Positions 1 through 8,325 of a stretch of 48,978 nt of DNA are shown here, one piece after another. Origin of the DNA: an uncultured Clostridia bacterium. GTDB lineage: Bacteria > Bacillota > Clostridia > Oscillospirales > Acutalibacteraceae. Numbering within the stretch: position 1 is the stretch's first letter; each line of letters begins with the position of its first letter. The notes under the pieces were generated by a model. It had not been told where the DNA came from and ran no database searches. It worked only from the letters and a program-made list of their open reading frames with translations. The stretch lies in contig CALWVN010000013.1 of NCBI GenBank assembly GCA_944384995.1, forward strand, positions 1-48,978, given 5' to 3'. The translations under genes and the position numbers were made by a program.

Positions 1-110
1 GGGGGCGGAAAAAGCAGGGCTTTGCGCAGGAAGAAACAAGGAGCGCCGCGCAGCGCTCCCAAGCGCGCGGGGCGACTATGTTTCTGACCGAGGTGTCCTG
101 CGGGAAGAAC
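1..110 (+). repeat. 110-bp structured repeat, copy A (cut by window edge)
   Basis: This stretch is repeated at 237-346, offset by 236 bases, with a single difference (A at 78, G at 314). The 5' part of the unit lies outside the window: the left arm of the stem that pairs with 14-27 is missing here but present in copy B. It is followed directly by an intrinsic terminator, so it behaves like the 3' part of a short transcript. The family was not recognised. Confidence 0.85.
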
Positions 111-123
111 AGAGGGAATTAAG

Positions 124-152
124 AAAAGGGATGCCTTTGGCATCCCTTTTTC
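124..152 (+). terminator. Intrinsic terminator after repeat copy A
   Basis: A perfect 12-bp stem (124-135 with 139-150) with a three-base loop ends in a T tract at 147-151. It lies 13 bases past the end of the repeat unit and would end a rightward transcript running through copy A. Confidence 0.8.
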
Positions 153-174
153 TTGGCTTTCTTTGTTTGTGCAC

Positions 175-363
175 GCACCTACAGCTCTGGTTAACAGCCG
201 CGGCGGCTGTTAACCGGCGCAAAGCCCTGCGCCGCCGGGGGCGGAAAAAGCAGGGCTTTGCGCAGGAAGAAACAAGGAGCGCCGCGCAGCGCTCCCAAGC
301 GCGCGGGGCGACTGTGTTTCTGACCGAGGTGTCCTGCGGGAAGAACCAAGCATAATAAGGGAA
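175..363 (+). ncRNA. Candidate structured RNA (repeat copy B and its 5' part), family unknown
   Basis: The region between the two terminators is rich in self-complementarity. There is a 12-bp palindromic hairpin at 189-215. A 14-bp perfect stem pairs 217-230 with 250-263. A competing stem pairs 261-267 with 332-338 and 268-273 with 316-321, leaving a bulge at 322-331. A small stem pairs 276-281 with 290-295. Bases 261-263 are used by two alternative stems, which suggests either a conformational switch or chance. The 3' end runs into a terminator. I do not recognise 6S, SRP, RNase P, tmRNA or a known riboswitch. Promoter and exact ends are not determined. Confidence 0.4.
237..346 (+). repeat. 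110-bp structured repeat, copy B
   Basis: Second copy of the unit at 1-110, differing at one base. The similarity ends abruptly at 346, after which each copy has its own different terminator. Near-identity over 110 bases with unrelated flanks points to a recent duplication of an RNA-like unit, or to a genome-wide repeat family. Confidence 0.85.
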
Positions 364-388
364 GCGGAACCTTTGGGCTCCGCCTTTT
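364..388 (+). terminator. Intrinsic terminator after repeat copy B
   Basis: An 8-bp stem with one A-C mismatch (364-371 with 376-383) is followed by TTTT at 385-388 and a second T run a few bases on. It closes the structured region before the fructose operon promoter. Confidence 0.7.
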
Positions 389-472
389 GTCTTTTCTTGT
401 GGAGAAAACGCTTGAAAAAAGCGCCAAAAGCTGCTCCCTGCTTCTGCACAGACAGGTTATATTTGCCTATAG

Positions 473-535
473 TTGAAATATCTTGAAAGAAATTGAAAGA
501 AAATGCTTGACAATGATAAAACTTGCATATATAAT
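473..535 (+). promoter_or_regulatory. Fructose operon promoter with three phased TTGAAA operator half-sites
   Basis: The core is consensus: TTGACA at 507-512, 17 bases, TATAAT at 530-535. Just upstream TTGAAA occurs at 473, 483 and 493, exactly one helical turn apart and mostly continuing as GAAAG. DeoR-family sugar-phosphate repressors commonly bind phased direct repeats of this kind, so these are inferred operators of the DeoR protein encoded 40 bases downstream. Confidence 0.8.
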
Positions 536-575
536 TAAGGCGAAGTTGGATAAAGTATACTGAGGGCATAAAAAT

Positions 576-1337
576 ATGATGTTTGAAGAAAGAGCCGCCA
601 AAATTTTGGAGATCGTCAACAGCCGCCGTACCGCGAGCATCGCGGACTTAGCGGCCGCTTTGGGCACGAGCGAGTCGACCGTGCGCCGCGATGTGATCGA
701 GCTTGACCGCCGCGGGCAGTTAAAGCGCGTGCGCGGCGGCGCCGCAGGCGCGGCGAACCCGGTGGTCACCGGCGAATACGACGTGCAGACCAAGGCGGGC
801 ATCCACGCCGACTTAAAGCAGCGTATCGCAAAGTACGCCGCTGCCGCCATCCGCAGCGACGACCTCGTTTATCTCGACGCGGGCACGACTACGCTGACCA
901 TGATCCCTTACATCGAAGCCCCGGGCGCGGTGTTCGTGACCAACGGCTTTTCCCACGCCAAGGCGCTCACCCAGCGCGGCTACGTGGTGTATATCACGGG
1001 CGGGCGGCTCAAGCTGACGACCGAGGCGATCGTGGGGGACGGTGCGGTACGGTCGATTGAAAGGTACAATTTTACCAAATGCTTTATGGGCACGAACGGT
1101 ATTGATGAAACGCGCGGTTTCACCACGCCCGATATCGACGAGGCGCTCATCAAGGAGGCCGCCATGCAGCATGCCTATATCTCCTATGTGCTGGCGGATT
1201 CCTCCAAATTCCGCAAGGTCTCCTCGGTGACGTTTGCCAAGCTCGGCAGCGCGTGCATCATTACGGACGCCGTCCCCGATGAGCGCTATAAAAAGCTGAC
1301 CGTTATCAAGACGGTGGAGGGAGAGAACAGCCTATGA
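576..1337 (+). CDS. fruR: DeoR-family repressor of the fructose operon
   Basis: A cytoplasmic transcription factor of 253 residues, the usual DeoR length. The N-terminal winged helix is at about residues 7-57 (SIADLAAALGTSESTVRRDV is the recognition part). The DeoRC sensor domain follows, with the phosphosugar-isomerase-like loop DAGTTTLTMI near residue 100 and TNGF and GGRL downstream. Family members sense a phosphorylated sugar; its place as first gene of a fructose operon suggests fructose-1-phosphate. The stop overlaps the start of fruK by four bases (ATGA). It probably represses its own operon through the TTGAAA repeats at 473-498. ATG codons occur at both 576 and 579, so the start is uncertain by one codon. 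Confidence 0.9.
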   Translation: MMFEERAAKILEIVNSRRTASIADLAAALGTSESTVRRDVIELDRRGQLKRVRGGAAGAANPVVTGEYDVQTKAGIHADLKQRIAKYAAAAIRSDDLVYLDAGTTTLTMIPYIEAPGAVFVTNGFSHAKALTQRGYVVYITGGRLKLTTEAIVGDGAVRSIERYNFTKCFMGTNGIDETRGFTTPDIDEALIKEAAMQHAYISYVLADSSKFRKVSSVTFAKLGSACIITDAVPDERYKKLTVIKTVEGENSL

Positions 1338-2227
1338 TCTATACCCTGACTTTTAACCCTGCGATCGATTATGTCATGCGCATCGATCGTCTGCACCGCG
1401 GCGAGACGAATCGCTCGAAGTCTGAGGAAATCCAGTTCGGCGGCAAGGGCATCAACGTCTCCACGGTGCTTGCGAACCTCGGGTGCGAGACGGTCGCGCT
1501 GGGCTTTATCGCGGGATTTACGGGCGAGGCGCTCGACCGCGCCGTGACGGGCCGCGGCGTGCGCACAGACTTTATACGACTGTCCGCGGGCAACACGCGC
1601 ATCAATGTCAAGCTCAAAAGTGATGCGGAGACCGAGATCAACGCCCAAGGGCCTGCAATTGGCGAACAGGATCTTGCAAAGCTTTATGAAAAGCTGGATG
1701 CGATCACCGACGGTGACACGCTGGTGCTCGCGGGCAGCGTCCCCGGCACGCTGCCGCAGGATGTGTACGAGCAGATCCTGTCGCGCTTACAAGGGCGGGG
1801 TATTCGCTTTGTCGTAGATGCGACCGGGGAGCTTTTAACAAATGTGCTGAAATATCACCCATTTTTAATCAAGCCCAACCGCGCGGAGCTTGAGGAGATC
1901 TGTGGAAGAACGCTTGCAACGGATGAGGAGATCGCCGAAGCGGCGCGGGAGCTGAAAGCAGGGGGCGCGCAGAACGTGCTCGTGTCCCTGGGCGGCGACG
2001 GCGCGCTCTTGGTAGACGAATATGACCGCGTGCACCGGCAGGCTGCTTTCAAAGGCAGGGTGGTCAATACCGTCGGCTCGGGCGATTCGATGGTGGCGGG
2101 CTTTTTGGTCGGCGCCGCGCGCGACTATGACTATGCACTGACGCTCGGCAACGCGGCGGGCAGCGCCACGGCGTTTTCTTCGGAACTCGCAACAAAAGAG
2201 GAAATTATGGCCTTGTGCCAAAAATAA
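1334..2227 (+). CDS. fruK: 1-phosphofructokinase
   Basis: Converts fructose-1-phosphate and ATP to fructose-1,6-bisphosphate in the cytoplasm, the step after PTS uptake. At 297 residues it is a normal PfkB-family (ribokinase fold) enzyme. The N-terminal substrate motif GGKGINVSTVLANLG is near residue 36. The C-terminal anion-hole and catalytic-base motif NTVGSGDSMVAG is near residue 245, with the Asp in GSGDS. It overlaps fruR by four bases and precedes fruA by 15, so the three are translated from one message. PfkB kinases can be confused with tagatose-6-phosphate kinases; the fructose PTS beside it decides the call. Confidence 0.93.
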   Translation: MIYTLTFNPAIDYVMRIDRLHRGETNRSKSEEIQFGGKGINVSTVLANLGCETVALGFIAGFTGEALDRAVTGRGVRTDFIRLSAGNTRINVKLKSDAETEINAQGPAIGEQDLAKLYEKLDAITDGDTLVLAGSVPGTLPQDVYEQILSRLQGRGIRFVVDATGELLTNVLKYHPFLIKPNRAELEEICGRTLATDEEIAEAARELKAGGAQNVLVSLGGDGALLVDEYDRVHRQAAFKGRVVNTVGSGDSMVAGFLVGAARDYDYALTLGNAAGSATAFSSELATKEEIMALCQK

Positions 2228-2242
2228 GAAAGGAGCAAAACG

Positions 2243-4195
2243 ATGCGTATTGTGGATCTGTTGAAGCCGGAAGCCATCAGGCTTCACCAAACGCTTGCCG
2301 ACAAGTCGGAAGCGATCGAACGACTGATCGACCTGCATGCGTCGGTCGGAAATGTACGGGATAAGGAGGTGTTCCGCGCAGAGATCCTCAAGCGCGAGGA
2401 ACTCGGTTCCACCGCGGTCGGCGACGGCATTGCCATCCCGCACGCCAAGAGCGAAACGGTCGCCGCGCCCGGCCTTGCGGCCATGACCGTGCCGAACGGC
2501 GTGGATTACGGTGCGCCGGACGGCAAGCCCTCCGACATTCTGTTTATGATCGCGGCACCGCTGGACGGTGACCTGCATTTAGAGGTGCTCTCGCGCCTGA
2601 TGACCTTATTGATGGACGAGGGGCTTCGCGCGAAGCTCAAGGCGGCGAAAACGCCCGAGGAATTTTTGACGGCGATCGATGACATGGAGCGCGAACGCTT
2701 TGACGAGCCGAAAGCAGAAGCAAAGCAGGACGGCTACCGCGTACTTGCCGTGACGGCGTGCCCGACCGGCATCGCGCACACGTACATGGCGGCGGAGGCG
2801 CTCGAAAAGGCGGGGAAAGCGATGGGCTATCCCCTCAAAGCGGAGACCAACGGCTCGGCAGGTGCGAAAAACGTGCTGACCGCCGACGAGATCGCCGCTT
2901 GCGACGGTATCATCGTCGCCGCAGACAAAAGCGTGGAAATGAGCCGTTTTGACGGCAAACCCGTGCTTTCCGTTTCCGTTTCGGACGGTATCAACAAGCC
3001 TGAAGAGCTGATCGAAAAAATCCGCAGCGGCTCTGTGCCTGTCTATCATCACACGGGTGCGAAGGTTGCTGTTGCGTCCGGGCAAAAGGAAAGCTTCGGC
3101 AGACAAATTTACAAGCATTTAATGAACGGCGTTTCCCATATGCTGCCGTTCGTGGTTGCGGGCGGTATCTTTATTGCACTGGCGTTCCTCATTGATACGG
3201 CCATGGGCGTTGACCCGCAGGCAGCGGGCGGCGCGTTCGGCACCGTGACGCCGGTTGCCGCCTGGTTCAAGAATATCGGGAACTTTGCGTTTAACCTGAT
3301 GATCCCCGTCCTTGCGGGCTTTATCGCGATGAGTATCGCGGACCGACCCGGCTTTCTTGTGGGTATGGTCGGCGGTATCCTTGCCACAAACGGCGCGACC
3401 TTCTCTGACCCCGCCGCAGCAAATACGATCCCGTCGGGCTTCCTCGGCGCACTGCTGGCAAGCTTTGTGGCGGGCTACCTGATGTGCGGACTTGAAAGGC
3501 TTTGCGACCGGCTCCCGCGCTCTTTGGAGGGCATCAAGCCCGTGCTCATTTATCCGCTTGCGGGTCTTGGTATCGTCGCGCTGATGATGTGCGCGGTCAA
3601 CCCCTTCATGGGTATGATCAACAGCGCCATGAATGATGGCCTGATGTGGTTGAGCGCACGTCACCTCGACGTCCTGCTGGGTGCAATCGTTGCGGGCATG
3701 ATGGCCATCGATATGGGCGGCCCGTTCAACAAAGCGGCATATGTGTTCGGCAGTACGGTCATGCTCGGACAGGCAGCCTCCATGGCTGACCCGAATGTGG
3801 CGTATCAGATCATGGCGGCGGTCATGATCGGCGGTATGGTTCCGCCCATTGCGATCGCACTTTCCACGACCTTCTTCAAAAACAGATGGACAGCCGAAGA
3901 GCGCAAAAACGGCGTAGTCAACTATATCATGGGCTTGAGCTTTATCACCGAGGGCGCGATCCCCTACGCCGCATCCTACCCGCTCGCCGTCATCCCCTCG
4001 TGCATCGTCGGCTCGGCAGTCGCGGGCGCACTCTCCGTAGTGTTTAAATGCACCCTGATGGCGCCGCACGGCGGGATCTTCGTGTTCGCCGTGGTGGGCA
4101 ACTGGTATTGGTATCTGCTGGCGCTCGCCGTCGGCTCGGTCGTCAGCATGCTGATGCTCGCGCTGCTTAAGAAAAAGCCGCAGACGGCAGCCTGA
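2243..4195 (+). CDS. fruA: PTS fructose transporter, fused EIIABC
   Basis: Membrane permease that imports fructose while phosphorylating it at C1. The 650 residues carry three domains in the order A-B-C. EIIA spans about 1-150, with the phosphorylated His67 in GIAIPHAKS. EIIB spans about 164-262, with the phospho-Cys173 in VTACPTGIAHT. EIIC fills about 275-640 with multiple hydrophobic segments and the typical glycine-rich entry MNGVSHMLPFVVAGG. The chain of phosphate transfer is Enzyme I, HPr, His67, Cys173, sugar, and genes for the first two lie directly downstream. An AAAGGAG ribosome site precedes the ATG. Confidence 0.95.
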   Translation: MRIVDLLKPEAIRLHQTLADKSEAIERLIDLHASVGNVRDKEVFRAEILKREELGSTAVGDGIAIPHAKSETVAAPGLAAMTVPNGVDYGAPDGKPSDILFMIAAPLDGDLHLEVLSRLMTLLMDEGLRAKLKAAKTPEEFLTAIDDMERERFDEPKAEAKQDGYRVLAVTACPTGIAHTYMAAEALEKAGKAMGYPLKAETNGSAGAKNVLTADEIAACDGIIVAADKSVEMSRFDGKPVLSVSVSDGINKPEELIEKIRSGSVPVYHHTGAKVAVASGQKESFGRQIYKHLMNGVSHMLPFVVAGGIFIALAFLIDTAMGVDPQAAGGAFGTVTPVAAWFKNIGNFAFNLMIPVLAGFIAMSIADRPGFLVGMVGGILATNGATFSDPAAANTIPSGFLGALLASFVAGYLMCGLERLCDRLPRSLEGIKPVLIYPLAGLGIVALMMCAVNPFMGMINSAMNDGLMWLSARHLDVLLGAIVAGMMAIDMGGPFNKAAYVFGSTVMLGQAASMADPNVAYQIMAAVMIGGMVPPIAIALSTTFFKNRWTAEERKNGVVNYIMGLSFITEGAIPYAASYPLAVIPSCIVGSAVAGALSVVFKCTLMAPHGGIFVFAVVGNWYWYLLALAVGSVVSMLMLALLKKKPQTAA

Positions 4196-4217
4196 ATACG
4201 AAAGGCAGGAAAAAACA

Positions 4218-4484
4218 ATGGTATCGAAAACCGTTACAGTTGTGAACTCGCAGGGGTTCCATATGCGTCCCGCCGCCGCATTTGCGGCGGAGATGGGTAA
4301 GTTTAAGTCGCACATCCTTTTGGAAAGCGGCGGCAAAAACGCCGACGGCAAAAGCCTGATGAACATTATTGCGGCGTGCATCAAATGCGGCGCAGAGGTC
4401 AAGGTGACCGCATCGGGCGAGGATGAGGATGCGGCGCTCGAAAAGGCCGTGTCCATGATCGAAGCAGGGCTTGGTGAGGCGTAA
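4218..4484 (+). CDS. ptsH: Phosphocarrier protein HPr
   Basis: Small cytoplasmic PTS phosphocarrier of 88 residues. His15 in NSQGFHMRPA accepts phosphate from Enzyme I and passes it to EIIA. Ser46 in DGKSLMN is the regulatory site used by HPr kinase in Gram-positives, so carbon catabolite control is probably possible. The TAA stop shares its last base with the ATG of ptsI (TAATG), indicating coupled translation. Finding ptsH inside a fructose operon means this HPr is either the only general HPr or a fructose-induced one; nothing in the window settles which. Confidence 0.95.
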   Translation: MVSKTVTVVNSQGFHMRPAAAFAAEMGKFKSHILLESGGKNADGKSLMNIIAACIKCGAEVKVTASGEDEDAALEKAVSMIEAGLGEA

Positions 4485-6175
4485 TGCTCAAGGGAATCGG
4501 AGCGTCCGAGGGCGTCGGTATCGGCAAGGCGCGTAAGCTTTTAGAAAAGCCGATCGTGTATACGGACAAAGCGCCGGCGGATACGGCGGCGGAAAAAGAG
4601 CGCCTGCGCTCGGCGGTACAGACCTTTTGCGAAAAAAATGAAGCGCGCGCCGCGCGCATGGATGCGTGCGGTGCGGACGGCGACATTCTGCGCGGGCACA
4701 TCGCCATGCTTTCAGACCCTTACATGCTCTCGCAAATGCAGGAGAGTATCGAAACCGGCGTGTGCGCGGAAAAAGCGGTGGAAACGGTCTGCGATATGTT
4801 TATCGCGGTGTTCTCCGGCACGGACGATGAGCTGACACAGCAGCGTGCCGTGGATGTGGCGGACATCAAAAAGCAGCTGCAAAAAATATTGCTCGGTATC
4901 GAAGATATGGATCTCGGCTGCCTGCCGCCGGATACGGTGCTGATCGTGGAAGAGCTGACGCCGTCCATGACCGTCGAGCTCGACCGGGAAAACGTGGCGG
5001 GGATCGTCACGGAACGCGGGGGCAGGACCTCACACGCAGCGATCCTTTCCCGCTCGCTGAAAATTCCTGCGGTACTCAGCGTGGAAAATGCACTCACGCT
5101 GATCCCATCGGAAAAGGAACTGATCGTAGACGGCGGTACGGGCGAGGTCTATACCGACATCGACGACGCGACAAAAGCACGCTTCTTGGAAGTGCAAAAG
5201 CGTTTTGCCGAAAAGGCCGCGCGCGAGGAGACTTATCGCGGGAAACCTACCGCCACAAAGGACGGCGTGCCGAAAAAGCTGTATGCCAACATCGGCTCGC
5301 ATAAGGATCTGGAGGCGGTGCTCGCAAGCGACGCGGAGGGTGTCGGGCTGTTCCGCACCGAGTTCCTGTTCATGGACAGAGCCGCTATGCCGACCGAAGA
5401 AGAACAGTTTGAAGCGTACAAGGCGGTCGCCGCAGGCCTGCACGGCAAGGAAGTCATCATCCGCACGCTGGACGTCGGCGGGGATAAAGACATCCCATAC
5501 CTCAACCTCAAGCACGAGGAAAACCCGTTTTTGGGGTTCCGTGCGGTGCGGTACTGCCTGAAAAACCGCGATGCATACAAGGTGCAGCTTCGCGCAATTT
5601 TACGTGCCTCGGCATTCGGCAACGTCGCCGTTATGGTGCCGCTGGTGACGCGCGTGGACGAACTGCTTGCAGTGCGCGCACTGGTGGAGGAGATCAAAGC
5701 GGAGCTGGATACACAAAATATCCCGTATAAAAAGGATATACAGATCGGCGTGATGATGGAGACGCCCGCCGCCTGCATGATCGCGGATCTGCTGGCGGCG
5801 CACGCGGACTTTTTCAGCATCGGCACCAATGACCTGACGGGGTACATCATGGCGGCGGACCGCGGCAACGCGGATGTCGGGTATCTGTATTCGACGTTTG
5901 ACCCGGCGGTGCTGCGCGCGATCAAGCGGATCATCGCCGCCGCAAACGACCGCGGGATCCCCTGCGGGATGTGCGGCGAAGCGGCAGCCGACCCACACCT
6001 TTTGCCGCTGCTCGTGTCGTTCGGTCTGGACGAATGCAGCGTCAATCCCGCAAGCGTCCTTTCGGTGCGCAGCACGCTCGCCGAACTCGACCGAAAGACC
6101 TGCGATGCGATCGCGCAAAAGGCGCTCTCTTTAGAGAGCGAAGCGGAGGTTTCCGCCTATCTCACATCGCTGTAA
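4484..6175 (+). CDS. ptsI: PTS Enzyme I, phosphoenolpyruvate-protein phosphotransferase
   Basis: Starts the PTS relay by taking phosphate from phosphoenolpyruvate and giving it to HPr. Length (563 residues) is close to the family norm. The phosphorylated His184 lies in GGRTSHAAILSRSL. The C-terminal PEP-binding barrel shows FRTEFLFMDR, GANDLT-like GTNDLTGYIMAADRGN and the conserved Cys motif GIPCGMCGEAA near residue 500. It is the last gene of the operon; a large stem-loop follows 28 bases after the stop. Confidence 0.96.
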   Translation: MLKGIGASEGVGIGKARKLLEKPIVYTDKAPADTAAEKERLRSAVQTFCEKNEARAARMDACGADGDILRGHIAMLSDPYMLSQMQESIETGVCAEKAVETVCDMFIAVFSGTDDELTQQRAVDVADIKKQLQKILLGIEDMDLGCLPPDTVLIVEELTPSMTVELDRENVAGIVTERGGRTSHAAILSRSLKIPAVLSVENALTLIPSEKELIVDGGTGEVYTDIDDATKARFLEVQKRFAEKAAREETYRGKPTATKDGVPKKLYANIGSHKDLEAVLASDAEGVGLFRTEFLFMDRAAMPTEEEQFEAYKAVAAGLHGKEVIIRTLDVGGDKDIPYLNLKHEENPFLGFRAVRYCLKNRDAYKVQLRAILRASAFGNVAVMVPLVTRVDELLAVRALVEEIKAELDTQNIPYKKDIQIGVMMETPAACMIADLLAAHADFFSIGTNDLTGYIMAADRGNADVGYLYSTFDPAVLRAIKRIIAAANDRGIPCGMCGEAAADPHLLPLLVSFGLDECSVNPASVLSVRSTLAELDRKTCDAIAQKALSLESEAEVSAYLTSL

Positions 6176-6202
6176 CGAATGACATACGCAAAAGCATAAA
6201 CC

Positions 6203-6263
6203 GCAAACACGCACACGGCAGAAGCCGTGTGCGTGTTTGCGTGCCAAAAAGGATAAGCTTTTT
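6203..6263 (+). terminator. Stem-loop ending the fructose operon
   Basis: A perfect 17-bp stem (6203-6219 with 6224-6240) closed by the tetraloop AGAA. The T run is not adjacent but follows 17 bases later at 6258-6263, so it may work as a terminator with a spacer or as an mRNA 3' stabiliser. Confidence 0.55.
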
Positions 6264-6278
6264 TGTGGAAATTCCCCG

Positions 6279-6307
6279 TTGCCGCACAGCTTTTCCAATG
6301 GTAAGAT
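6279..6307 (+). promoter_or_regulatory. Putative promoter of the metallophosphoesterase gene
   Basis: TTGCCG at 6279-6284, 17 bases, TAAGAT at 6302-6307. The spacing is ideal and the boxes are near consensus. It lies 65 bases before the chosen ATG. Confidence 0.5.
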
Positions 6308-6372
6308 AAAGACAGGGCGCGAAAGCGCATACCGAAAAGCAACGCATGTATACGAGTGGAAAGGGAGGAGAA

Positions 6373-7320
6373 ATGATGTCCCGCATTTTGCGTTTTTTTG
6401 CAGCGATCTTGGCGTTCTTTATTTTTTCACCGTCTGACGCCCAAATCATGCCGTATGAACCGTTGGACAAAGACGATCTGCAAATCAGCTTTACAGTGAT
6501 CTCGGACGGGCATCTGGAGTCCAACAACGCCGAACGCCACAACAATTACGGCGAGGGCTTTTTGGATATGGCGCGTGCCGAGGTGCCGTCCCGTGCGCTG
6601 GTCATGGTCGGGGACAACACCATGAACGGGCAGCTGTTTGAACAGGGAATGCTTTACGGCCTTTTGCGCAAATACAACACGATCGAAAACGTCCTTATGG
6701 CGGCGGGCAACCATGACATTTGCGGCAGCGATTACAATATGGCGGATTACGACCGCTTGAAGAAGCGCTTTATTCGCTATAACAATGCCTTTCTGGATCA
6801 TCAGATCGACGAGCTGTACCATTATGCGGTCATTGACGGATATTATTTTGTTGTGCTTGGTTCCGACAAAGACGCGGGCGTTGAGCAATACATTTCGCCT
6901 GAGCAGTTCTCGTGGCTGGACGGCGTGCTCAAGGAAGCGTCGGCAAGCGGCAAGCCGGTGTTCCTGTTCAACCATTGGCCTTTGAACGATGTGTTCCCGG
7001 AGGTGTGGACGGAGGGACATGTCGGCGCGCAGAGCGACGAGCTGAAGGCCGCGCTGCAAAAATACGGCAGCCGCATTTTTTATTTCAGCGGGCATTTACA
7101 TATGGGTGTGTTTGAAGGCGACGGCGGCTATAAAGAGGAGGGTTTGATCACCTATATCAACGTGCCTTCCTTCGGTTCGGAAAACACCAACGGGGATGCG
7201 GATGCGCAGGAAACGGGGCTTGGCTTGCAGGTCGAGGTGTATGAAAATGAGCTGGTGGTGCGCGTGCGCAATTTTGTGCAGCACGAATGGACGGACTATG
7301 AATATCGGTTTGCATTATGA
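6373..7320 (+). CDS. Exported calcineurin-like metallophosphoesterase
   Basis: Predicted to hydrolyse a phosphate ester outside the cytoplasm. The start at 6373 is chosen because GGGAGGAG sits just before it and because it begins a short hydrophobic export signal (ILRFFAAILAFFIF) ending near SDAQ. All five metallophosphoesterase blocks are visible in order: SDGH, GDN, GNHD, NHW and GHLH, which supply the two-metal site. Substrate is unknown; 315 residues is normal for secreted phosphohydrolases of this superfamily. It stands alone between the fructose and agr loci, with its own promoter and terminator. An upstream ATG at 6346 would add nine residues without a better ribosome site. Confidence 0.85.
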   Translation: MMSRILRFFAAILAFFIFSPSDAQIMPYEPLDKDDLQISFTVISDGHLESNNAERHNNYGEGFLDMARAEVPSRALVMVGDNTMNGQLFEQGMLYGLLRKYNTIENVLMAAGNHDICGSDYNMADYDRLKKRFIRYNNAFLDHQIDELYHYAVIDGYYFVVLGSDKDAGVEQYISPEQFSWLDGVLKEASASGKPVFLFNHWPLNDVFPEVWTEGHVGAQSDELKAALQKYGSRIFYFSGHLHMGVFEGDGGYKEEGLITYINVPSFGSENTNGDADAQETGLGLQVEVYENELVVRVRNFVQHEWTDYEYRFAL

Positions 7321-7342
7321 CCGCATATAAGGGTTACGGCTT

Positions 7343-7380
7343 GCGCGGGACAGGGCTGCTTGCCTTGTCCCGCGCGGCCT
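7343..7380 (+). terminator. Intrinsic terminator after the metallophosphoesterase gene
   Basis: A 14-bp stem (7343-7356 with 7362-7375) with one G-T wobble is followed by CCTTTT. The rest of the gap to 7470 shows only AT-rich DNA with TTGCAA-type motifs (for example 7443-7450) that may belong to the agr promoter. Confidence 0.65.
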
Positions 7381-7472
7381 TTTGGCGCAAACGGCGGCGC
7401 TTCGACTTACTTTTGCAAGATGTTGCGCTTTATCTCAAATTCTTGCAAAAATATACAAAATTATTCTCGACA

Positions 7473-7508
7473 ACTTGATTTTGACAAAAAATAAGATATA
7501 CTTAATAT
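7473..7508 (+). promoter_or_regulatory. Promoter of the agr regulator-kinase genes, shared element
   Basis: TTGACA at 7481-7486 and TAATAT at 7503-7508 with 16 bases between. The preceding ACTTGATTTT (7473-7482) and much of the spacer recur at 9708-9743 in front of agrB: 26 of 32 aligned bases match by hand count. This points to a common regulator, most simply the LytTR protein encoded here. Confidence 0.65.
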
Positions 7509-7614
7509 ATAAAAAAACAAGTTATCTGTAACGCAGCGGGGCACATTTTCCGAGCCGCTTTGCAAGACTGTTGGCAGACGCAGAACCGCCCAAACGGGTA
7601 AAGGGGGAGCAACC

Positions 7615-8325
7615 ATGCGGGTCGCCGTTTGTGACAATGACCGAGCGTTCCGGGAACGCCTGCTGCGCGCATTGGCGCCGCATACGAAAATTTCGCCTGA
7701 TGATCTGTTCGACAGCGGCGCGGCGCTGCTTGCGGCGATGCCCGAAAGGGAATACGATGCCGTGTATCTGGATATCGAAATGCCCGGCATGAACGGGCTG
7801 GAGGTCGCGCAGCAGCTGCAGCAGCTTCGCCCGGGCGTGATCATCATCTTTGTCTCCGGCTACACGAGCTATGTGTCCGGTGCGTTTAAGATCAACGCCT
7901 TTCAATATCTTGTGAAAGGCGCTGCAACGGACGAGGAGATCGTTGCGGAGCTTCGGCGGGCGGAAAAGCGCTATGCCGAGGACCACTACCTGTATACCTT
8001 TTATAACCATGCCGAAGCGACCAAGATCCGCATCCAGCACATCGTGTATATCGAGTCCCGAAACCGGCATTTGTATGTGCACACGAGCGACGGGCAGTGT
8101 CATGAATTTCGTGGGCGGCTGGATGCGGAGGAAAACAAACTGCGGCCGTTTCGGTTTGTGCGTGTCCACAAAAGCTATTTGGTCAATATGGCGTATATCG
8201 CCCGCATCGGCAAGCTGTCGCTGACACTGGAGGATGAAGCGCAGACGGAGCTGACCATCAGCCGCACCTATCAGGAAAATCTGCTGCTGACATACAATAC
8301 ATATATCACCGGGTGCAGCATATGA
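7615..8325 (+). CDS. AgrA-like response regulator with LytTR DNA-binding domain
   Basis: Cytoplasmic regulator of 236 residues that should be phosphorylated by the kinase encoded next and then activate agr genes. The receiver domain (about 1-120) has acidic residues at D7 and D9, the phospho-acceptor D53 in YLDIEMPGMNG, and the conserved Lys near residue 100 in YLVKGA. The LytTR domain (about 135-230) shows the family features IVYIES, HEFRGRL and RVHKSYLVN. A strong GGGGGAG ribosome site precedes the ATG. The stop overlaps the kinase start. LytTR regulators bind direct repeats upstream of -35 boxes, fitting the shared ACTTGATTTT elements. Confidence 0.92.
   Translation: MRVAVCDNDRAFRERLLRALAPHTKISPDDLFDSGAALLAAMPEREYDAVYLDIEMPGMNGLEVAQQLQQLRPGVIIIFVSGYTSYVSGAFKINAFQYLVKGAATDEEIVAELRRAEKRYAEDHYLYTFYNHAEATKIRIQHIVYIESRNRHLYVHTSDGQCHEFRGRLDAEENKLRPFRFVRVHKSYLVNMAYIARIGKLSLTLEDEAQTELTISRTYQENLLLTYNTYITGCSI

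Noticed and set aside
131-355. Open frame across the 5' repeat region
   Set aside because: It runs through a terminator and both strong hairpins, has no ribosome site, and its arginine/alanine-rich sequence looks like a shadow of structured RNA.
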